A stretch of DNA of 64,000 bases from DATAWK01 sp036267255. GTDB lineage: Bacteria; Acidobacteriota; Terriglobia; Terriglobales; Acidobacteriaceae. Position numbers and translations under genes: made by a program. Below are positions 17,281 through 25,738 of the stretch, piece after piece (positions within the stretch are counted from its first letter, which is position 1; every line of letters starts with the position of its first letter). Location: NCBI GenBank assembly GCA_036267255.1, contig DATAWK010000053.1:248001-312000 (forward strand), given 5' to 3'. The notes under the pieces are model-generated. The model was not told the origin of the DNA. It did not search any database and saw only the letters and a list, made by a program, of their open reading frames with translations.

Positions 17281-18858
17281 ATGCAATCAGCAGCCTCTCA
17301 TGAAACCGTCGAAACGCTGGATGCCTTCACCATCACGGTGAACTCGGCAGACAATGTTGCCGTTGCCCGCCGCCGCATCGAAACCGGTACGCAGTTTCAT
17401 GCGCCGGATGGCGCTATTTTCTCTCTGAGCGAAACCGTTCCGCCGGGACATCGCATTGCTGTGATCGACATTCCGCAGGGTGAGTTTGTCCGCCAGTATG
17501 GACAACCCATCGGCACCTCTCTCGGTATCCATCGCGGCGACAAAATCACGCATGCCAACATGAGCAACGAAGTGCCCATCCAGCGTGATCTGAACGAAGA
17601 TCAGCAAGTCGCTGCGCCGGAATATTTTTCTCCGCAGCAGGCGCAGACCTTTTCCGGCTATCGCCGAGCCGATGGTCGCGTTGGCACACGGAACTACATT
17701 TTGATTGTGCCCACCAGCATGTGCTCCAGCCACGAAGCAGCGCAGATTTCCATGCAGGCGGAGTTTGAACTCTACAGCCGCAGCCGCTTCCCAAACGTGG
17801 ATGGCGTCGTTGCCATTCCTCACAACAAGGGTTGCGGATGTCAGGATGGTTCCAATATCGACATCGCCTTGCGCACATTGTCCAACTATGCGGCGCATCC
17901 GAATGTCGGCGGCGTTGTGATGCTGGATCTCGGTTGCGAAAAGACAAATCTGAGCGTTGTCGAGAAGTATCTGCTGCGCACGGGAGAAACACTCAGCAAG
18001 CCATTCGTAAAGATTGGCGTGCAGGAATCCGGCGGTACGTCCGAGACAATCCTCCGCGGCCTGGCAGCAGTAAAAGAGATGCTGCCTGTGGTCAATCAGT
18101 GCGAACGCACACAGGTTCCGCTCAGCGAGCTTGTTCTTGGCGTCAAGTGCGGAGGCTCAGACGGTCTTTCGGGTCTCTCGGCAAATCCCAGTCTCGGAAA
18201 AGTCTCCGACCGCCTTGTTCGCTTCGGCGGGACCGTACTGATGACCGAGGTGCCGGAGTTTTTTGGCGCGGAACACCTGCTGGCGGCGCGTGCCAAAGAT
18301 GCCGCAACCGCGCGTTCCGTATACGCAATGGTCGATTGGTATCGTGACTTCGCCAGCCGCGCCGGTGCTGTGCTGAATGAGAATCCCAGCCCCGGCAATG
18401 TTGCCGGAGGCTTGCTGAACATCGCCATCAAGTCGCTCGGCGCCATTGCCAAGGGCGGTCACACGCGCGTGGAAGGCGTCACCGGGTATGCGGAACCACC
18501 CAAAGGTCACGGCCTGCAATTGATGCAGGGGCCGGGATACGATCAGGAATCGACGCCGGGGTTGGTGGCTGCCGGTGCAACAGTCGTCATCTTCACCACC
18601 GGACGGGGCACCACCATCGGCAATGCCATCGCTCCCGTCATCAAGCTGGCTTCCAACAACGATACTTTCCGTCGCATGCAATCGGACATCGATCTCTCTG
18701 CCGGCAATGTGGTGGAAGGTACGGAAACGATGGATCAGGTGGGTGAGCGTGTTTTTGATTACCTGGTCGACGTAGCCAGCGGCGCCACTCCCGCCAAGGC
18801 GGAAACGCACAAGCACCGCGAATTTCAGATCTGGGCTGAGACGGCTGTCTCTCTATAA
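17281..18858 (+). CDS. uxaA: Altronate dehydratase
   Basis: This is a 525-residue enzyme that dehydrates D-altronate to 2-keto-3-deoxygluconate. ATG 17281 is chosen; TTG 17266 is a weaker in-frame start. It carries an N-terminal SAF domain (about 25-100, HRIAVIDIPQGEFVRQYGQP) followed by the UxaA catalytic domain with GYRRADGRVGTRNYI, HNKGCGCQDG, LGCEKTNL, LGVKCGGSDGLSGLSANP and TGRGTTIGNAIAPVIK. Conserved Cys residues in the GCGC, LGCE and KCGGSD motifs are candidate iron ligands. A full-length fused SAF plus dehydratase form matches E. coli UxaA. It feeds KdgK and Eda of this locus. A strong hairpin terminator follows. Confidence 0.93.
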   Translation: MQSAASHETVETLDAFTITVNSADNVAVARRRIETGTQFHAPDGAIFSLSETVPPGHRIAVIDIPQGEFVRQYGQPIGTSLGIHRGDKITHANMSNEVPIQRDLNEDQQVAAPEYFSPQQAQTFSGYRRADGRVGTRNYILIVPTSMCSSHEAAQISMQAEFELYSRSRFPNVDGVVAIPHNKGCGCQDGSNIDIALRTLSNYAAHPNVGGVVMLDLGCEKTNLSVVEKYLLRTGETLSKPFVKIGVQESGGTSETILRGLAAVKEMLPVVNQCERTQVPLSELVLGVKCGGSDGLSGLSANPSLGKVSDRLVRFGGTVLMTEVPEFFGAEHLLAARAKDAATARSVYAMVDWYRDFASRAGAVLNENPSPGNVAGGLLNIAIKSLGAIAKGGHTRVEGVTGYAEPPKGHGLQLMQGPGYDQESTPGLVAAGATVVIFTTGRGTTIGNAIAPVIKLASNNDTFRRMQSDIDLSAGNVVEGTETMDQVGERVFDYLVDVASGATPAKAETHKHREFQIWAETAVSL

Positions 18859-18902
18859 GAAGTCCGCAACACAAAGCAGCGCTTTCCATCATCACAAGGT
18901 AA

Positions 18903-18931
18903 GAGGCCTTCTCAGGTAGAGAAGGCCTCTC
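18903..18931. terminator. Bidirectional terminator hairpin between uxaA and GH3 gene
   Basis: A perfect 12-bp inverted repeat, AGAGGCCTTCTC (18903-18914) and GAGAAGGCCTCT (18920-18931), has a 5-nt loop and lies between the convergent stops of uxaA (18858) and the GH3 gene (18953). On the plus strand it is followed by the short T-rich CGTTTGT. Confidence 0.85.
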
Positions 18932-18952
18932 GTTTGTACCAGAGCAGCCATG

Positions 18953-21478
18953 CTACTGGAGGGTAAGATTTTTCTGCAATGGCACGTTGGCGGAAGAATC
19001 TCCCACGTAGACCACAAATTTTCCAGGATCGACCTTCCAGCCTTCCGTGCGCGTGTCCCAATATGCGAAAGAGCGCCGGTTCAGCGTCACCGTCGCATGC
19101 TTCGTTTCGCCCGGGTTCAGAGAGACGCGCGTAAAGCCCTTCAGTTCTTTGATGGGTCTCTCCACTCTTGCTGAAGGATCGCCGACATAGACCTCGGCAA
19201 CCTCCGCTCCCGCGCGCGAACCGGTGTTCTCAACATCAAACCCGACAGTAATCGGGCTGTCCGGAGAAGCCTTGTCCGGCGTGATTGTTAAATTGTGAAA
19301 GGCAAACGTCGTGTATGAAAGGCCAAAGCCGAACGGAAACAGAGGCTTCACCTGGCTCTTGTCGTAATAGCGGTAGCCGACAAAAAGCCCCTCCGCATAT
19401 TTCACATCATGCGTGCCTGTCTGCTCATAGTAGTTTTTGTACGTGGGATTGTCCTCGATACGTTTCTCGAAACTGATGGGCAGTTTTCCGGAAGGGTCAA
19501 CCTCGCCGAAGAGAATTTTTGCGAGTGCCGTTCCGGCCTCCTGTCCTGCGTACCAGGTGTGCAGCAGAACCGGCGTGTTGGCGATCCATGCATGTGTGTC
19601 CACGCTGCCGCCTGCCGTGAGCGTGACAATGGTGTGCGGATTCGCTGCCGTGATGGCCTGAATCAATTCGTCTTGGCCTCCAGGTAGTTCAAAAGTGCGG
19701 TCAAAGCCCTCCGATTCCGAGTCTGGACCAAAGCCCACGTTCACCACCGCTACGTCGGCCATCTTGGCCAGGCGAATCGCTTCCGGATCAATCAGCTTAT
19801 CCTGTGCAATTACGCCAAGGCCTGCCGTAATATTGTCTGTCATGGGCCAAACGAGAAATTGAATCTGTGCAGGCTTGTTCGCACGCAGCGTCACGATTGC
19901 GGACTTTGGCGCTTGGCCCTCGTGATGGGTTTCTTCCAGAACCTGCTTGCCATCCACCATCAAGCGGTAACGAGTTTCGCCCACACCCTGCGTGTAAAAG
20001 CGATAGACGCCGGACTGCTTGGGCACATAAAACCCAGTCCACTCTACGCGTAGCGGTATGCGCGCCGCATCTCCCCATTCCGATCCGGAAACGTTGTCCA
20101 CATGATCGTTTACTCCGGACGTGAGCTTCTGATTGGTGGCTTGAATATATTTGGTTTCCGTCAATCCATGGCGACTGCAGGTTGCATCCGTGCACCAATG
20201 CGTATTGGAAAAAATATCTTGCGGAGATTGGATGCCGGCGTCCCAATATACCTTCACATCCGGCGCCAGCATTTTGCTCAGGCCGCCCATAAAGCTGACG
20301 GGGGCAAAGGCCGTCACCGTAGAACTGCCGCCTCCGCCCGGAACGGCCGGGTAGGAATCCGGGCCAATCACGGCAATGGAGTGGACCGTCTGCTTATTCA
20401 GCGGCAACAGGGAGCCTTCATTCTTCAACAGCACGGCGCCTTCTTCGGCAGATTGCAGCGCGACGGCATCGGCATCCTGGTTCAGCAAAGGAATACTCAA
20501 ATCCGTCTGATCGCGATCGAGCCATCCAAACCGCATCGCCGTCAGTAAGATGCGGCGCACTTTATCGTCGATCACTGCCTCTGGAACTTTCCCGCTTTTC
20601 ACTGCGGGCAGCAGCGTCTTTTCATTCATAAATCTGCCGGAAGGCATTTCCAGATCGAGTCCCGCATTGGCGGCGGCCACGCCGTCATAAGTCGCGTCCC
20701 AATCGGACATCAGCACTCCCTGGAAGCCCCAATCTTTCTTCAGCACCTGGTTGTTCAGGAAGGCATTCTGCGTCGCGTGCTCGCCATTGATCAGATTGTA
20801 GGAGTCCATCACGGCGCCCGTGTGGCCCTGCTTCACCGCTGCTTCAAACGCCGGCAAGTAGATCTCCCGCAACGTCCGTTCGTCAACGATGGAATTCACA
20901 TTGTGACGGTCAAATTCTGAGTTGTTGGCAACGAAGTGTTTCACCGTCGCGCTGACACCCTGGCTCTGAACGCCGAGGATGTAATTGGCAGCCATCTGGC
21001 CGGCCAGGTACGGATCTTCTCCGAAGAATTCAAAGTTGCGCCCATCCATCGGGGCGCGATAGATATTGATGCCCGGCCCCAGCAGAAAGTTCACTCCACG
21101 TGCTCGTGCGTCTTCTCCCAGCATCACGCCCACACGATCGGCAAGCTTTGTGTCCCAGGAGGCAGCCAGTCCAATGCCCCCGGCAAACGCCGTCGACGGA
21201 CCCCATGTGCGCACGCCCAAAGGGCCATCCGACATCTTCAGCCGCGGCAGCCCGATGCTGGGCATGGCCTTGATGAACATGTCATCCTCGCCGCCAATCA
21301 GGGTGATTTTCTGCTCCAGTGTTAGCTTCTGCACCAATGCGTCGACCTTTTGTCGCATCTCTGGAGTAACCGGTTTCGGGCCTTGTGCAAAAACACACGA
21401 GCTGGCAAGCAGAGTGGCAGAAGTCAGCAGTCCGCACCAGCGGAACCGCGCAAGAATTTTCCTTGTATCTATCTTCAT
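18953..21478 (-). CDS. Glycoside hydrolase family 3 beta-glucosidase with PA14 insert
   Basis: This is an 841-residue exported enzyme. The signal peptide covers about 32 residues (hydrophobic LLTSATLLASSCVFAQ). The GH3 N-terminal barrel contains KMSDGPLGVRTWG, the KHFVANNSEFDRHNVNS motif and the catalytic nucleophile D259 in VLMSDWDATYDG. The GH3 C-terminal domain is interrupted at about 430-570 by a PA14-like module (GFYVPKQSGVYRFYTQGVGE), as in KdgF/BglB-type enzymes that act on oligosaccharides. A fibronectin-III-like domain ends the protein (VEVAEVYVGDPSARVERP-like segment). It probably releases glucose or xylose from plant oligosaccharides in the periplasm. A 15-bp perfect palindrome lies upstream at 21564. 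Confidence 0.93.
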   Translation of the reverse strand: MKIDTRKILARFRWCGLLTSATLLASSCVFAQGPKPVTPEMRQKVDALVQKLTLEQKITLIGGEDDMFIKAMPSIGLPRLKMSDGPLGVRTWGPSTAFAGGIGLAASWDTKLADRVGVMLGEDARARGVNFLLGPGINIYRAPMDGRNFEFFGEDPYLAGQMAANYILGVQSQGVSATVKHFVANNSEFDRHNVNSIVDERTLREIYLPAFEAAVKQGHTGAVMDSYNLINGEHATQNAFLNNQVLKKDWGFQGVLMSDWDATYDGVAAANAGLDLEMPSGRFMNEKTLLPAVKSGKVPEAVIDDKVRRILLTAMRFGWLDRDQTDLSIPLLNQDADAVALQSAEEGAVLLKNEGSLLPLNKQTVHSIAVIGPDSYPAVPGGGGSSTVTAFAPVSFMGGLSKMLAPDVKVYWDAGIQSPQDIFSNTHWCTDATCSRHGLTETKYIQATNQKLTSGVNDHVDNVSGSEWGDAARIPLRVEWTGFYVPKQSGVYRFYTQGVGETRYRLMVDGKQVLEETHHEGQAPKSAIVTLRANKPAQIQFLVWPMTDNITAGLGVIAQDKLIDPEAIRLAKMADVAVVNVGFGPDSESEGFDRTFELPGGQDELIQAITAANPHTIVTLTAGGSVDTHAWIANTPVLLHTWYAGQEAGTALAKILFGEVDPSGKLPISFEKRIEDNPTYKNYYEQTGTHDVKYAEGLFVGYRYYDKSQVKPLFPFGFGLSYTTFAFHNLTITPDKASPDSPITVGFDVENTGSRAGAEVAEVYVGDPSARVERPIKELKGFTRVSLNPGETKHATVTLNRRSFAYWDTRTEGWKVDPGKFVVYVGDSSANVPLQKNLTLQ

Positions 21479-21563
21479 TGTTTATGTAATTCGATTCACT
21501 AGAGGGTTTTCGTAAGCGTGGAATGCAACGCAATCCCAAGTTAGTGGCCGTGTCGCTCCTTGT

Positions 21564-21578
21564 CAATGGCAGCCATTG
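21564..21578. promoter_or_regulatory. 15-bp palindrome upstream of GH3 gene, possible operator
   Basis: CAATGGCAGCCATTG is a perfect 7-1-7 palindrome, 86 bp upstream of the GH3 start codon on the minus strand and 70 bp before the tRNA gene. It could bind a regulator of the glucosidase. It does not resemble the TGGTNNGACCA element near uxaA. No function is demonstrated. Confidence 0.35.
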
Positions 21579-21647
21579 TACAGTCGCGTCGAACCTGCAA
21601 AAGTTGTTCTATCGTGAGAGGTTTCGTATATTGGAAGAAGCCGCAAC

Positions 21648-21722
21648 GGCGCTATCGTCTAGGGGTTAGGACGTGAGATTCTCAATCTTAAAACACGGGT
21701 TCGATTCCCGTTAGCGCTACCA
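21648..21722 (+). tRNA. tRNA-Glu (anticodon CTC)
   Basis: The 75-nt sequence folds as a full cloverleaf: acceptor GGCGCTA/TAGCGCT, D arm GTCTAGGGGTTAGGAC, anticodon stem TGAGA/TCTTA with loop TTCTCAA (anticodon CTC at 21681-21683), variable AAAC, T arm ACGGG-TTCGATT-CCCGT, and an encoded CCA at 21720-21722. The first acceptor pair is a G-U wobble (G1-U72). CTC reads GAG, so a second tRNA-Glu (TTC) must exist elsewhere. Confidence 0.95.
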
Positions 21723-21840
21723 AAATCGAAACAGCCATGGAATGCCAGTCGTAGCGATGAAGCCATTCCGATTAGAACATTCATTGTATTTCCCAAATTC
21801 TGCGCCGTGTTCTGCTTGTCGCTCATCTAACTTTTTTATG

Positions 21841-22878
21841 ATGGAATTCAGACAACTTGGTCGTTCGGGATTGAAGGTGCCGGCACTGTGCTTTGGTACG
21901 GGTACATTTGGCGGTGGAAGCGAGTTTTTTAAAGCATGGGGACAGACGGACGTGGAGGAGGCGACACGCCTTGTCGATATTTGTCTGGACGCCGGCGTCA
22001 ACCTCTTCGACACCGCGGATGTTTATTCCAAGGGTTTGTCGGAGCAGATTCTGGGCAAGGCGATTGCCGGACGCCGCGACAAGGTGCTCATCTCCACCAA
22101 GGCGACCTTCCGTATGGCTGATGGACCCAATGATCTAGGCTCCTCGCGGCACCATTTGGTGCAAGCCTGCGAAGCCAGCCTGAAGCGTCTGGGAACCGAC
22201 TATATCGACATCTATCATCTCCACGGATTCGACGCCCTTACGCCTCTGGAGGAGACGCTGGACACATTGAACACCCTGGTCCGCACCGGCAAGGTGCGTT
22301 ATATTGCCTGCTCGAATTTTTCCGGCTGGCACTTGATGAAGTCGCTGGCCGTGTCGGAAAAATATGGCTGGGCGCGCTATGTTGCGCATCAGGTGTATTA
22401 CTCGCTGGTTGGGCGGGATTATGAGCAGGAGTTGATGCCGCTCGGGCTCGATCAGGGCGTGGGCGCCATTGTCTGGAGTCCTCTGGGCTGGGGGCGTTTG
22501 ACTGGCAAGATTCGTCGCGGAAAGCCTCTGCCGGCGGTGAGCCGGCTGCATAAGACGTCGGAGCAGGGGCCTCAGGTTGAGGAGGAGTACCTCTATAACG
22601 TAGTCGATGCTTTGGATGCTGTAGCGCAGGAAACAGAAAAATCGGTGCCGCAGGTGGCGCTTAACTGGCTGTTGCAGCGTCCTACGGTTTCTACCGTCAT
22701 CATGGGTGCGCGCAATGAAGAGCAGTTGCGGCAAAATCTGGCTTCGGCTGGCTGGAACCTGACAGCCGAGCAGGTCGCCAGACTGGATGCCGCCAGCCAA
22801 ACCCCGGCGCCCTATCCGTACTGGCATCAGTATCAGTTTGCGGAGCGGAACCCGCCGCCCGTCTCTCTGCCCGATTAA
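21841..22878 (+). CDS. Aldo/keto reductase
   Basis: This is a protein of about 345 residues. ATG 21838 and ATG 21841 are adjacent (M-M-E-F-R-Q); I use the second. The N-terminus EFRQLGRSGLKVPALCFGTG is typical of AKR families 9-13. The catalytic tetrad is seen as the Asp and Tyr in FDTADVYSKG, Lys in LISTKA and His in IYHLHGFD. The C-terminal cofactor segment is IMGARNEEQLRQNL, which binds NADP(H). The substrate is unknown. It follows tRNA-Glu by about 115 bp, and no Shine-Dalgarno is obvious. A hairpin terminator lies just after the stop. Confidence 0.92.
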   Translation: MEFRQLGRSGLKVPALCFGTGTFGGGSEFFKAWGQTDVEEATRLVDICLDAGVNLFDTADVYSKGLSEQILGKAIAGRRDKVLISTKATFRMADGPNDLGSSRHHLVQACEASLKRLGTDYIDIYHLHGFDALTPLEETLDTLNTLVRTGKVRYIACSNFSGWHLMKSLAVSEKYGWARYVAHQVYYSLVGRDYEQELMPLGLDQGVGAIVWSPLGWGRLTGKIRRGKPLPAVSRLHKTSEQGPQVEEEYLYNVVDALDAVAQETEKSVPQVALNWLLQRPTVSTVIMGARNEEQLRQNLASAGWNLTAEQVARLDAASQTPAPYPYWHQYQFAERNPPPVSLPD

Positions 22879-22881
22879 GAT

Positions 22882-22914
22882 ACAAGGGTCTCGATGCGAT
22901 ATCCAGACCCTTGT
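22882..22914. terminator. Hairpin downstream of the aldo/keto reductase gene
   Basis: A perfect 10-bp inverted repeat, ACAAGGGTCT (22882-22891) and AGACCCTTGT (22905-22914), with a 13-nt loop begins 4 nt after the stop codon. There is no U tract, so it may stabilise the mRNA 3' end rather than terminate by itself. Confidence 0.6.
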
Positions 22915-22965
22915 GTACCGCTCGTGAGCCGTCACGCTTTAAATAATCGTTGACGATTTTCCTGG

Positions 22966-22990
22966 GAGCGTTCTTAATGGAGGAACGCTC
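22966..22990 (+). promoter_or_regulatory. Hairpin in the leader of the small secreted protein gene
   Basis: An 8-bp perfect inverted repeat, GAGCGTTC (22966-22973) and GAACGCTC (22983-22990), separated by 9 nt, lies about 57 bp before the start codon of the next gene. It has no U tract, so a 5'-UTR stem or a protein-binding site is more likely than a terminator. No assignment beyond that is possible. Confidence 0.4.
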
Positions 22991-23046
22991 GGTGCCCCCA
23001 CACCCTGTTATTCCCGCCGCACGAGCGGCATATCAGGAGAAAATTG

Positions 23047-23322
23047 ATGATGAAGCGTCAGCTTCTTGTCTTTGCAATTGCTGCATCTTTCAGTATGGCG
23101 CCCGCGGTTCTCGCCCAGCAGAGCACACCATCCACTACAGATCAAACGCAAACCCTCGGTCATGGCGGTCTTGTCGCCCAATCCAAAACTGTCAGCCACG
23201 GCAACTCGAAAAAGCATACGACCACTGTCAAAGCAAAGTCGACGAAGAAAACAAAAGCGAAGCCGAAGGCAAAAACAACCAATCGCAGCACCGGTGCAGC
23301 TAGAACGGCAAATTCCAATTAG
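23047..23322 (+). CDS. Small exported lysine-rich protein, unknown function
   Basis: This is a 91-residue protein from ATG 23047, placed by AGGAGA at 23035-23040; ATG 23050 follows directly. A signal peptide (MMKRQLLVFAIAASFSMAPAV, cleavage near LAQ-Q) precedes a Thr/Ser-rich then Lys/Thr-rich mature part (KTKAKPKAKTTN). The mature product would be highly basic and disordered in the periplasm. I recognise no family. It has its own terminator, so it is monocistronic. Confidence 0.7.
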   Translation: MMKRQLLVFAIAASFSMAPAVLAQQSTPSTTDQTQTLGHGGLVAQSKTVSHGNSKKHTTTVKAKSTKKTKAKPKAKTTNRSTGAARTANSN

Positions 23323-23639
23323 CGCGTAGTTTTTGCATTCGTATTGCGGAGTTTTTACCGCGTAGCGTGATGAAATGGAAGAATCCAGACAGTTTTCCAG
23401 CATGGAATCTGTCTGGATTTTTTGCATGTAGCGTAGCGCCGATGCTGCGGTTCTCAGCGTTCTGGACCGAGGGGGAACGGATACGTAACCGGACCGGACC
23501 CCACCGTACCGCAAATCTTCCATCCATATTCCGCAACATTGTTGTATTGTGCTGATTAGCCAGTTACTTGTGTGTTTCAGGCATTGCGCTCATGTCCAGG
23601 CTCCACGTTCCGCCCCGGACGACGCAGAGAGGAGCCGTC
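23323..23639. other. Intergenic region before the SpoIIE phosphatase gene
   Basis: These 317 bp hold the strong terminator of the preceding small gene (23382-23423) and then about 215 bp without a convincing coding frame. A GC-rich stretch around 23480-23515 has repeated CCGGACC motifs, and a more AT-rich stretch at 23530-23580 could carry the promoter of the downstream module. No confident -35/-10 pair was found. Confidence 0.5.
23382..23423 (+). terminator. Intrinsic terminator
   Basis: A perfect 11-bp inverted repeat, AATCCAGACAG (23382-23392) and CTGTCTGGATT (23409-23419), is followed directly by a T6 run (23418-23423). This is a textbook Rho-independent terminator for the small lysine-rich protein gene. 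Confidence 0.88.
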
Positions 23640-24782
23640 ATGGAAACCGAGAGCACGCTCCATCTGCAGCAGCAGGTCGTCCGCCTCCAGGCGTTGCTGG
23701 AAGCCAGCCATAAAATTCATAGCACCATTGAACTCGACGGCGTGCTGCGAGCCGTGCTGGAGCTGGTGGTTCGCGAACTTGAGATGGCCGGGGCATTTTT
23801 CACGGCATTTCCATTCTCCTATGGCGAGATTCATCCGCGTTTTATTCTCACTCCGCCCTCCTCCGATCCAAAACGTGGCTGTTTTCGTTTCCCTTTGGTG
23901 GACCACAGCGGTACCGTCTTGACCGAGATGGTCGTCCTGTCGCGGGAATGTGCGCCCTTGTCTTTATATGAGCAGGACTTCCTCGAGAATCTCGCCATGC
24001 AGGCCGCCGTGGCCATTGAGAACGCTCGCTATCACGAGCGCACGCTGGATCTGGAACGGGTACAGCAGGATCTGGCCTCGGCACGCGACATCCAGCGCAG
24101 CCTGCTGCCCCAATCCATGCCCCGTGTCCCCGGTTACAGCATTGCTGGGCGCTCCCAGACCTGCTATGAAGTGGGTGGAGACTATCTCGATATGCTTCCG
24201 CTGCCGTCAGGAGATTTAATGATGGTGGTAGCAGACGTGGCCGGCAAGGGACTGGCTTCCGCGTTGGTCGGCAGCTCCTTCCGCTCGGCCTTTCGCGCCC
24301 TGGCAGTCTCAGGACTGCCTTTGGAAGAAATGGCGGTGCGGCTCAATGATATCCAGCAGGCGGACGGGATCGAGACACGCCGCCGCTACGTAACCGCCAT
24401 CTTTGCCCAATTGAATCCCTCCGAGAATGCTTTGGATGTGGTCAATGCCGGGCACAATCCTGGATTTCTGGTCCACGGAAAAACGGTGCAGCATATTGGC
24501 GCCAGCGGAACCCCGGTAGGCATGTTGCCCGGTATGCACTATACCGCCACGCGATATCACCTGGCCGAATCCAGCCGATTGCTGTTGTATACCGATGGTT
24601 TGACCGAGGTCTTTCGCGGCGACGACGAGTTCGGGCCGGAACGGCTGCTGGATACGCTACAGTCCTGCCGCGGCAAGGAAGCCGAACAGATGCTCGATGG
24701 TGTCTGGTCCGCGGTGGAATCGTTTGATGGTGAGGTAGAACTACGGGACGACCGTACGGCGCTTGCGCTGGTGCGGCAGTAG
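23640..24782 (+). CDS. GAF-SpoIIE (PP2C-type) serine phosphatase, RsbU-like
   Basis: This is a 380-residue soluble protein. ATG 23640 is fixed by AGAGAGGAG immediately upstream; earlier GTG/ATG codons lack a site. After an N-terminal helix (QQQVVRLQALLEASHKI), a GAF-like sensor covers about 25-150, and a coiled linker (LERVQQDLASARDIQRSLLP) leads to a PPM-type phosphatase domain at about 175-380. Metal-binding motifs are EVGGDYLDML, VVADVAGKG, LYTDGLTE and RDDRTALAL. Such enzymes dephosphorylate STAS anti-anti-sigma proteins in partner-switching cascades. The adjacent kinase and STAS genes support this role. GAF ligand unknown. Confidence 0.9.
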   Translation: METESTLHLQQQVVRLQALLEASHKIHSTIELDGVLRAVLELVVRELEMAGAFFTAFPFSYGEIHPRFILTPPSSDPKRGCFRFPLVDHSGTVLTEMVVLSRECAPLSLYEQDFLENLAMQAAVAIENARYHERTLDLERVQQDLASARDIQRSLLPQSMPRVPGYSIAGRSQTCYEVGGDYLDMLPLPSGDLMMVVADVAGKGLASALVGSSFRSAFRALAVSGLPLEEMAVRLNDIQQADGIETRRRYVTAIFAQLNPSENALDVVNAGHNPGFLVHGKTVQHIGASGTPVGMLPGMHYTATRYHLAESSRLLLYTDGLTEVFRGDDEFGPERLLDTLQSCRGKEAEQMLDGVWSAVESFDGEVELRDDRTALALVRQ

Positions 24783-24876
24783 GGCCTGTTAACGAGTACG
24801 ACGTCTTACCTGGGAAATTCGTCCCAGGCGCTGGAACAGATGATAGAAATAGCCAGGGCTGTTTCTGGAGGTAATT

Positions 24877-25320
24877 ATGGTGCAAGACATACCATCCACC
24901 GTGGAGCTGCGTCTCCCTTCCAAGCTCGGCTTTGAGAAGGTAGCCATGCAGACTGCGGCGGGCGTCGCCCGTTTGATGGGCTTTCCGGATGAGCGCGTGG
25001 ATGACCTGAAGACGGCTGTTGCCGAGGCTTGCATTAACGCCATCGAGCATGGCAACCGTTTCGATGAGCGCCTGAGTATCGGCATCGTTCTGTCGATGGA
25101 AGATGGCGAGCTGGAAGTAAAAATCCTCGACTCCGGCAGCGGCCCGCACAAAAAGGTTCACGCACCGGATATCGATCGCAAGATGCATGGGGATGAAGAA
25201 GCCCGCGGCATGGGGATGTTTCTTATGCAGGCGCTGGTGGATGAAGCGGAATGGACGCAGACGCCCCTCGGTGGCGGTTGCGTTCGCCTAATGATTCGTT
25301 TGGACAAAGAAGAGGAGTGA
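24877..25320 (+). CDS. RsbW-like anti-sigma factor / serine kinase (HATPase_c_2)
   Basis: This 147-residue protein has the GHKL ATPase fold of anti-sigma kinases. The N box is EACINAIEHGN (50-60, with Asn54 as the Mg ligand), the G1 box is DSGSG (85-89) and the G2 box is RGMGMFLMQ (110-118). There is no His phosphoacceptor, so it is a Ser/Thr kinase type, expected to phosphorylate the STAS protein encoded next. A strong GGAGG Shine-Dalgarno precedes ATG 24877. No sigma factor gene is visible nearby, so the final target is unknown. An inverted repeat (24809-24828) in the 94-bp gap after the phosphatase could modulate readthrough. Confidence 0.9.
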   Translation: MVQDIPSTVELRLPSKLGFEKVAMQTAAGVARLMGFPDERVDDLKTAVAEACINAIEHGNRFDERLSIGIVLSMEDGELEVKILDSGSGPHKKVHAPDIDRKMHGDEEARGMGMFLMQALVDEAEWTQTPLGGGCVRLMIRLDKEEE

Positions 25321-25330
25321 GAGACAAAAA

Positions 25331-25705
25331 ATGACAATGCAACCACAATTGATCACTCGAGTTCATGTAGACCAGGCCAAAGCTGGCGACGGCAGCCCGA
25401 TAGGCGTGTTGCGCTTTTCCGGTGACATCACCAGCACGTCGCGCGATGTCCTCTTTGGCGGTTATGCGGAAGTGCCTGCCACCACACGCAAGTTGGTCTT
25501 CGACTTCTCAAAGGTCGAATACCTCAACTCCAGCGGAATTGCCCTGGTCATTGAGTTGCTGATGGCAGCGAACAAGGCGGACCGCAAGGTCCAGAGCTTT
25601 GGGCTGTCCCCGCACTTTCAAAAAGTTTTCATCATGGTTGGTCTCAACAAATACACCCACCTGCAAGCGGATGAGGCTACTGCCTGCGCTGCTTTTGTCG
25701 ACTGA
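25331..25705 (+). CDS. STAS-domain anti-sigma factor antagonist
   Basis: This 124-residue protein is a single STAS domain. The phosphorylatable serine lies in VEYLNSSGIALVIEL (Ser67/Ser68), matching the DSSG/NSSG motif of SpoIIAA and RsbV. The N-terminal segment reads GVLRFSGDITSTSRDVL. It lies 10 bp downstream of the RsbW-like gene, so the two form an antagonist-kinase pair. The two SpoIIE phosphatases on either side would reset its phosphorylation. No transmembrane or other domain is present. Confidence 0.9.
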   Translation: MTMQPQLITRVHVDQAKAGDGSPIGVLRFSGDITSTSRDVLFGGYAEVPATTRKLVFDFSKVEYLNSSGIALVIELLMAANKADRKVQSFGLSPHFQKVFIMVGLNKYTHLQADEATACAAFVD

Positions 25706-25738
25706 AGATCGCGTGGATGGCTGGGTGAGGGTTTGCGG

